From Bacillota bacterium (lineage in GTDB: Bacteria > Bacillota > Clostridia > Christensenellales > SZUA-584): a stretch of DNA of 64,000 nt. Under the pieces are notes generated by a model. The model ran no database searches, was not told the origin of the DNA, and saw nothing but the letters and a program-made list of their open reading frames with translations. Location of the stretch: assembly GCA_023459495.1 (NCBI GenBank), contig JAEWTL010000013.1, forward strand, positions 1 through 64,000, read 5' to 3'. Shown here in pieces: positions 59,291 to 64,000 of this stretch (positions are counted from its first letter, which is position 1; each line of letters opens with the position of its first letter). Position numbers and translations under genes: made by a program.

Positions 59291-60472
59291 TCATCCGACA
59301 AGCAGGGCGATATCCACCTCAAAAACGCCGCCCTCTTTTCTGATTTCCATAAGGCCATTGTGTTTTTCCGTAAGATGCTCCACATTCTTAAGACCGAAGC
59401 CGTGGTTCTCCGGATCGTCGTTTGCGAGGCGGAGGCTTCCCTTCGGCGCGGGGATAAAGGGGTTGGCAACGCGGAGGACAAGGTAGTCGGGTTGGTATTT
59501 CAGTGTCAGGCTGATATACGGCGCGGCATCCGTCAGCGCTGCGCACGCCTCCATCGCGTTATCCAGCAGGTTGCCAAGGATCGCCGCAATATCAAATTCA
59601 TTCAGCGCCATGTCTTCCGGCAGGCCGACATCCAGCCGGAGTTCTATGCCGCTTTCACGCGCGGCGGAGAGCTTATGGTTTAAAAGCGCGCGCACCGCGG
59701 GATATGGCACGTTGACGATACTCTGGTATTCCACCGCGTTTTTGACAAGCTGCGCTGCGTAGCACTTTGCCTTGTCCGCTTCGCCGCTCTCCAGCAGGCC
59801 ATGAATAACGCTCAGGTGGTTATTAAAGTCGTGCCGTTCGGACTTAAGCCTTCCAATTAGCTGCTCCAGATTCTCCATATAGTAAACCTGTTGGCGTACA
59901 TGCGCTTCTATGGTCTGCGCATAGGCCTCGCTGCGCGCCTTTTCCTTCATATACGTGTTCGAATATACGACGACCAGTACCGCCATTGCCGCGAGAACGA
60001 CGATAAAATGGATACCAGTCGAATACAGGTCACCCAATACCAGATCGCCGCTGTATATGCCGTAGCCGATCAGCAGCGCCTCTACCGCCAATATGGACGC
60101 CAGCATGACGACGCGCAGTCGCTCGCGCAGCACCAGCGCCACGATTGCGATAAACAGAATCATGTAATACGGAATCGCGCTGTGCATACCGCCGCTGGAG
60201 ATCCACTGATACGGAATGAATATATATACGAATACGGCAAAAGCGATCACTGAAACCGGCCTGAAGCTCCGTCCAAAGCGCGCAATATGATACGTTACCA
60301 CCCAACCGCCCAAAAAAACCAAGTCGAGCCAGATTGGGGAACCATAATACACATCCATCGCCGCTCCAAACATCGTGAGCACAATACCCAATAGCATTGC
60401 AAGATGGAATATCCGCTGTTCAAAGCCGAATCGCTCTGCGCCTCCCAGCAGCCTGTCTCCCAGCCCCTTCAT
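59291..60472 (-). CDS. GHKL-type sensor histidine kinase (AgrC/YesM-like)
   Basis: 393 aa. About six hydrophobic segments span residues 22-172 and form a membrane sensor; a coiled region follows. The phosphoacceptor is His214 in RHDFNNHL. The ATPase has the N-box GNLLDNAMEA (300-309) and G-box NHGFGLKNV. Its ATG overlaps the response-regulator stop (ATGA). This HPK10/GHKL class often senses peptides, with the partner regulator carrying a LytTR domain, as here. It probably controls the downstream surface-protein genes (inference). Confidence 0.92.
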   Translation of the reverse strand: MKGLGDRLLGGAERFGFEQRIFHLAMLLGIVLTMFGAAMDVYYGSPIWLDLVFLGGWVVTYHIARFGRSFRPVSVIAFAVFVYIFIPYQWISSGGMHSAIPYYMILFIAIVALVLRERLRVVMLASILAVEALLIGYGIYSGDLVLGDLYSTGIHFIVVLAAMAVLVVVYSNTYMKEKARSEAYAQTIEAHVRQQVYYMENLEQLIGRLKSERHDFNNHLSVIHGLLESGEADKAKCYAAQLVKNAVEYQSIVNVPYPAVRALLNHKLSAARESGIELRLDVGLPEDMALNEFDIAAILGNLLDNAMEACAALTDAAPYISLTLKYQPDYLVLRVANPFIPAPKGSLRLANDDPENHGFGLKNVEHLTEKHNGLMEIRKEGGVFEVDIALLVG

Positions 60473-61200
60473 GCCTCGTCCTTTCCGGCAAACAGCCGCT
60501 TCGACAGCGCTTCTCGCACCTTCTCGGAAAACGTACGGCTTACAGGTACCTCAAGGCCGCCCTCCAGGAACAGCGTTTTATCCCGGAAAGCGCGAATCTT
60601 TGTCACGTTAACAATATAACCCTGATGGCACTGTATAAAATTATCCTTATCGATCAAATCGATAAGCCGAACAAAATTATCATAATATTCCTCAATACGG
60701 CCTGCGGCGTGCACGCGTATCTTGTGACCCGTCTTCTCGAAGCAGGCGATGTCGTCCATCCGCAGCGACACGGTTTCTCCCTTGCGCCGCACGGTGAACA
60801 CTTTGCCGGTATCCGTCCGTCCGGTTCGCCGGATGAATGCCATCGCTTCCGTCAACACCGCCGATACCTTCTCCTTTGTAACCGGCTTGACCAAATAATG
60901 AAACGCACGCACGCGAAAAGCTTCCAGCGCATATTTCTCGTGCGCCGTCACATAGATGATCACGGTATCCGCATCCATCGCCTTGATTTTTTTGCCCAGC
61001 TCAATACCGTCCATACGGTTCATGTCGATATCAAGGAACACAAGGCGCAGCTTCTCCTCTTGGGCTATCTGCAGAAACCGCTGTGGATCCGTAGACTTTA
61101 TGATGCGCAGTTTATTCTCAACCTGATAACCGCTGATATATTTCTCCAGAAGATCCGCATGCTCTGAGCAGTCATCGCAAATACCGACAGTAAGTATCAT
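60469..61200 (-). CDS. LytTR-family response regulator
   Basis: 243 aa. Receiver domain 1-120 with the acidic pair Asp9-Asp10, phosphorylatable Asp57 (VFLDIDM) and Lys105 (LVKPV). LytTR DNA-binding domain about 137-235, with the FIQCHQGYIVNV and VSRTFSEKVR signatures. LytTR regulators of the AgrA/AlgR type bind pairs of 9-bp repeats upstream of virulence or surface genes. It is the first gene of the pair; the ATG is preceded by only a weak purine stretch. Confidence 0.93.
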   Translation of the reverse strand: MILTVGICDDCSEHADLLEKYISGYQVENKLRIIKSTDPQRFLQIAQEEKLRLVFLDIDMNRMDGIELGKKIKAMDADTVIIYVTAHEKYALEAFRVRAFHYLVKPVTKEKVSAVLTEAMAFIRRTGRTDTGKVFTVRRKGETVSLRMDDIACFEKTGHKIRVHAAGRIEEYYDNFVRLIDLIDKDNFIQCHQGYIVNVTKIRAFRDKTLFLEGGLEVPVSRTFSEKVREALSKRLFAGKDEA

Positions 61201-61276
61201 AATTACTCCAATAACATTTATTCATGCTCATATCCACAAAATATCATAACTATCTCAAATCGTCAAAACAACATAA

Positions 61277-61299
61277 AAGGCGCGATAAACTTGCGCCTT
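61277..61299 (-). terminator. Terminator downstream of the gene remnants
   Basis: AAGGCGC (61277-61283) pairs with GCGCCTT (61293-61299), followed on the minus strand by TTTATGTTGTTTTG. A 10-base palindrome ACGTATACGT lies at 61314-61323. It probably ends transcription from the kinase at 63.5 kb. Confidence 0.65.
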
Positions 61300-61335
61300 A
61301 TTGATGTTATTCAACGTATACGTATTATTTTATTA

Positions 61336-61626
61336 TCATTCGCTCTTTGAGAGCGTTTCTTTAACAGTTTTGTTTATGAAATATGACTCGTAATAGAATA
61401 CGCCTTCGACAAAGTCGGTACAGCCCTCCAGTGATTGATCAATAAAATGCGGCAGGAAAAGACAGTTGTAAACCTTAAGCGGAAATCCTTCTTCCGCATA
61501 ATGCTCGAAAGCAACATTTGCGCTGAGTAAAACAATATCTCCTTTTGAAATAGGATACTCTTCCTCTTGTATGATATGCGAACCTTGCCCGATGCAATGT
61601 AAGCACACATGCTTGTTCTGCGGCAT
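61336..61626 (-). pseudogene. AraC-family regulator fragment (cupin sensor part only)
   Basis: A 96-codon frame encodes the beta-strand pattern of an AraC ligand-binding cupin: HCIGQGSHII, YPISKGDIVLL and KVYNCLFLPHFID. It then ends after KETLSKSE, without the interdomain linker or the two C-terminal helix-turn-helix motifs (a full AraC regulator has about 280-300 residues). The ATG directly follows the stop of an SDR fragment and has no ribosome binding site. It is best read as the remnant of a deleted regulator. Confidence 0.75.
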
Positions 61627-61809
61627 TTAAAATTTGCATTCTGCTTCGTCGAAAAGAAGCCGGGATGCGATGGCGTTGACGCGAATGTTGCATTGCGAAA
61701 AATAAACCGCGAGCCAGCGCGTGAAGTTGGATACCGCCGCCTTAGCCGCGGAATAGGCGGGAATTTTAGTCAGAGGTGTAAAGGCATTCATTGATGAAAC
61801 ATTGAGGAA
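61627..61809 (-). pseudogene. Short-chain dehydrogenase fragment
   Basis: 60 codons without a start encode the central SDR part: FLNVSSMNAFTPLTKIPAYS with catalytic Ser and the YSAAK (Tyr-xxx-Lys) motif, then RVNAIA. The next residues, which should be PGF, read SRLLFDE and hit a stop. Both the N-terminal cofactor domain and the C-terminus are missing. The match is to fructuronate/mannonate-type SDRs by pattern only. Clear decay product. Confidence 0.8.
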
Positions 61810-61935
61810 TTACGCTCTTACCCGCCTCCGCTTGTTATGATTCTCAAAAGTCCGCAAATCGAGTGGCTCGTTGGTCAGCTTTATCGCGGTTTCGAAACCC
61901 CCTTGTGTATTTTTTGTTATGCATCCATAAAACAT
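61810..61935 (-). CDS. Small ORF of 41 aa in the remnant region
   Basis: ATG at 61935, with GGGG 7 bases upstream, to a TAA at 61812-61810, immediately before the SDR fragment. The peptide ends in TFENHNKRRRVRA and is rich in basic residues. I do not recognise it. It may be a real small protein or, given its place between the kinase gene and two remnants, another decayed fragment. Confidence 0.3.
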   Translation of the reverse strand: MFYGCITKNTQGGFETAIKLTNEPLDLRTFENHNKRRRVRA

Positions 61936-61956
61936 TCGAATCCCCAGCCTGTTTTC

Positions 61957-63480
61957 TTATTTCATCTCATGCATACTGTCCCACACGCCATCCAAGCAAT
62001 CGATTACTTTCTTATACATCTCATACTTGCGGTCATAGATACCCACGTTTTCCGGGTCCGGTATCAGCTGTGGATTGATCCTGCACATGCCGTCGGCTGC
62101 ATCCTTCAAGCTGTCGTATTCCCCCGAGGCTACCGCCGCTGCCATGGCACAGCCAAGCGTTCCGGTTTCATTGCTTGGCACCGTTTCCACTGGGAGCTTC
62201 ATAACGTCCGCGAATATCTGAGTCCATACCCTTGAATGCGCTACTCCTCCGGCCAATCGGATGCTCTGAGCTGGTTCAGTCCTAGTGGCCAGCAGCCTCT
62301 CCAGATGATACCGATGTGAAAACGCGATCCCCTCATACACACTGCGCATCATATGCGCCCGCGTGTGATAATTGTTCATACCCACGAAGCATCCCATTGC
62401 CTGAGGATGCACGTTGCTTGCCAGTAGGAAAGGCAAAAATACCGGGCAGAATTCCCTTGGGCCGACGCTTTCCACCCACTTGTTGGCATAGGCATAGACG
62501 CCGTCTCCTTCCGCTGAGGCCTGCTCCCTGAGCTCCGGCAAAAATGTATTGACAAACCACTCATTGTTCCCCGCCGATGTAGGGCTGCACTCCTCGATCA
62601 GATAATGGCCCGGCATACAATACAGAGAATTCATCAACACCGAACCGTCCGTAACTGGCTCACTTCGTATGTATTCATTGATGCTCCAAGTGCCCGCAAT
62701 CATGCAAATGTGCTTTTCGTCGGTAATGTCCACCGCAAGCGCGCAGGCGTCGATGTCAAACATACCACCCGCTACCGGAGTCCCTGCCGGCAGTCCCGTC
62801 TGTGCCGCTGCCGCCTGTGTAATATGCCCGCAGATATCCGTGGAGCCGCACAGCGGAGGCAGGCTTTCTGCAAACTCCTCGATCCCAAACAGCCGAAGCA
62901 GTTCGGGATCAAAGCTGCCGCTCCGCAGGTTCATGAGATTAGTACCGGAGTAATCCGTAATCTCGGCCCGTGCCTCTCCCGTCAGCCGGAAGCGAATATA
63001 GTCCTTGCATTCGAATACCCACTGGATCCGGTCCGCATTGCCCGGCTCGTTATCTTTCAGCCATGCCAAAAGCGATACCGGTTGGCACGCGAGCACATGC
63101 TGCAGCGATATGCGTGAAGCTTTCTCCTCCGTGCCGTCATCCTTCCACTTTCGCACATACTCCCAGGCGCGGTTATCTGTGGATATGATTCCGTTGCGCA
63201 CCGGCCGTCCATCTTTTCCCCACAGGTATAGCCCTTTCCCATGCCCGCAGACAGCTACACCAGCGATTTCCCTTGCATCAATCCGCGTCTTTTCAATCAC
63301 CTGCCTGATGACAGCGCAGTTTGCGCGCCACATCACTTCCATGTCCCGCTCGTTGTAACCGGGATAAGGGGTGATCAGCGGGGTATTCGTCAATGCTGTA
63401 CCTATCTCCATACCGTCGGACGTATAGAGGGTTGCTTTTGTGGCAGTTCCTCCATTATCCAGTCCAAGGTAATATCTCAT
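61957..63480 (-). CDS. FGGY-family carbohydrate kinase (L-xylulose/3-keto-L-gulonate kinase-like)
   Basis: 507 aa from the ATG at 63480 (AAAGGTGG upstream). The ATP loop YLGLDNGGTATKATLY is the DNGGT variant seen in LyxK/YiaP-type kinases. GGMFDIDACALAV and the C-terminal RLAGGVAHSRVW are the remaining FGGY landmarks. It phosphorylates an open-chain ketose or keto-acid in the cytoplasm. It lies 75 bases from the partial MFS transporter upstream, suggesting uptake plus phosphorylation. The decayed SDR and AraC genes downstream were probably once part of the same pathway. Confidence 0.9.
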   Translation of the reverse strand: MRYYLGLDNGGTATKATLYTSDGMEIGTALTNTPLITPYPGYNERDMEVMWRANCAVIRQVIEKTRIDAREIAGVAVCGHGKGLYLWGKDGRPVRNGIISTDNRAWEYVRKWKDDGTEEKASRISLQHVLACQPVSLLAWLKDNEPGNADRIQWVFECKDYIRFRLTGEARAEITDYSGTNLMNLRSGSFDPELLRLFGIEEFAESLPPLCGSTDICGHITQAAAAQTGLPAGTPVAGGMFDIDACALAVDITDEKHICMIAGTWSINEYIRSEPVTDGSVLMNSLYCMPGHYLIEECSPTSAGNNEWFVNTFLPELREQASAEGDGVYAYANKWVESVGPREFCPVFLPFLLASNVHPQAMGCFVGMNNYHTRAHMMRSVYEGIAFSHRYHLERLLATRTEPAQSIRLAGGVAHSRVWTQIFADVMKLPVETVPSNETGTLGCAMAAAVASGEYDSLKDAADGMCRINPQLIPDPENVGIYDRKYEMYKKVIDCLDGVWDSMHEMK

Positions 63481-63555
63481 TCTCGGGCCACCTTTCATCT
63501 TGAAGCTTTATTTTTTGGTATCGCAACAGCATCGTCCATATCTTATCAGCGATAA

Positions 63556-64000
63556 TCACGCCTTCTGCAGCTTTTTATATAGGTCTCGCGTAAAAGGAAA
63601 GAGCAGTATGAGCGGCAAGGCCGCAATCATCAGCGCGTTCCCCAGACCGATGGAGTCGCCGATCAAGCCGACCACCGGCACAAATACGAACAGGGCAAAA
63701 TAATAGCCGAACGAGATGATCCCAGCTGCCGCGGCGGAATTTTCCGGTGCGATTTTGCAGCCGACCACATAAGTGATCGGAACATTGTTTCCGCAGCAGA
63801 GTGCCGATACTCCGATCAGGACAATCTTAATGGTGATATCCTGTACGAGTATCATTGCAATCCACGCCGCAAAGCCCAGTGCGCAGCCCATCGTCAGCAC
63901 TTTAATCTGCGAAAACCGGGTAGCGATTCTGGCATATAGCAGTCGAGCGACCATCATGCCCAAAAAGAGAACGGAAAGCGCTGTTGCACCATGCGAGTCC
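63556..64000 (-). CDS. MFS transporter, C-terminal part (start outside window)
   Basis: The frame is open to the right edge; 147 residues are visible. Four to five hydrophobic segments and the motif GMMVARLLYARI, matching the inter-helix A-like motif in the second half of sugar-type MFS carriers (FucP-like), are present. The stop at 63556 is followed by the FGGY kinase 75 bases on. It probably imports the kinase substrate (inference). Confidence 0.8.
   Translation of the reverse strand, partial: DSHGATALSVLFLGMMVARLLYARIATRFSQIKVLTMGCALGFAAWIAMILVQDITIKIVLIGVSALCCGNNVPITYVVGCKIAPENSAAAAGIISFGYYFALFVFVPVVGLIGDSIGLGNALMIAALPLILLFPFTRDLYKKLQKA

Overview
The window looks like chromosomal DNA of a Gram-positive, probably anaerobic, plant-sugar-degrading member of the Bacillota (Clostridia-like); I cannot place it to genus from sequence alone. 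The evidence is lipoprotein-type (lipobox) solute-binding proteins, no outer-membrane genes, AGGAGG-like ribosome binding sites, promoters of the TTGACA-N17-TAAAAT type, a GHKL-kinase/LytTR-regulator pair and a very high density of sugar-uptake and sugar-catabolism genes. I saw no rRNA, tRNA, CRISPR, prophage or transposase.

Left part (1-17.6 kb, all minus strand). Two catabolic operons read leftwards. The upstream one (15157 to 8747) encodes an old-yellow-enzyme reductase, a TIM-barrel isomerase/epimerase, a zinc alcohol dehydrogenase, a PfkB kinase, a class II aldolase and a rhamnulokinase-like FGGY kinase. The second (8506 to beyond base 1) encodes a Gfo/Idh/MocA oxidoreductase, a zinc alcohol dehydrogenase, an FGGY kinase, a DeoR regulator, a fucose-isomerase-like protein, a TIM-barrel isomerase, a second Gfo/Idh enzyme and a shikimate-dehydrogenase-like protein. 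To their right lies a rare regulator: a LacI-type repressor fused to a complete cytoplasmic MalE-like solute-binding domain (15342-17570). It is divergent from the next operon.

17.7-24.3 kb (plus strand): deoC aldolase, FGGY kinase, VOC protein and a ribose-type ABC transporter (ATPase, permease, lipoprotein). It ends at nested terminators facing the GH112 phosphorylase-galT-aldo/keto reductase operon that arrives from the right (28.7-24.5 kb, minus). From 34.3 to 28.9 kb (minus) is a second ribose-type ABC operon with a VOC protein and a Gfo/Idh oxidoreductase, divergent from its own LacI regulator (34689-35714). An Anabaena-sensory-rhodopsin-transducer homologue, another VOC protein, an SDR and a GH1 beta-glucosidase follow (35.8-39.1 kb). 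An ATGCAY motif array is shared by the ABC and GH1 upstream regions.

39.6-50.2 kb (minus) is a nine-gene acidic-sugar operon led by an autoregulated IclR repressor. It carries an unassigned 614-aa candidate lyase, a GPH symporter with an unusual insert, GH105, KduI, KduD, a TIM-barrel protein, KDG kinase and a membrane-embedded FG-GAP protein. Together these import unsaturated uronate oligosaccharides, release the unsaturated uronate and convert it to KDPG.

50.5-61.2 kb (minus) is a cell-surface block: three large secreted beta-solenoid-type repeat proteins (two are recent tandem duplicates) downstream of the GHKL/LytTR two-component system. 61.3-61.9 kb holds remnants of decayed genes, followed by an FGGY kinase and, at the right edge, a partial MFS transporter.
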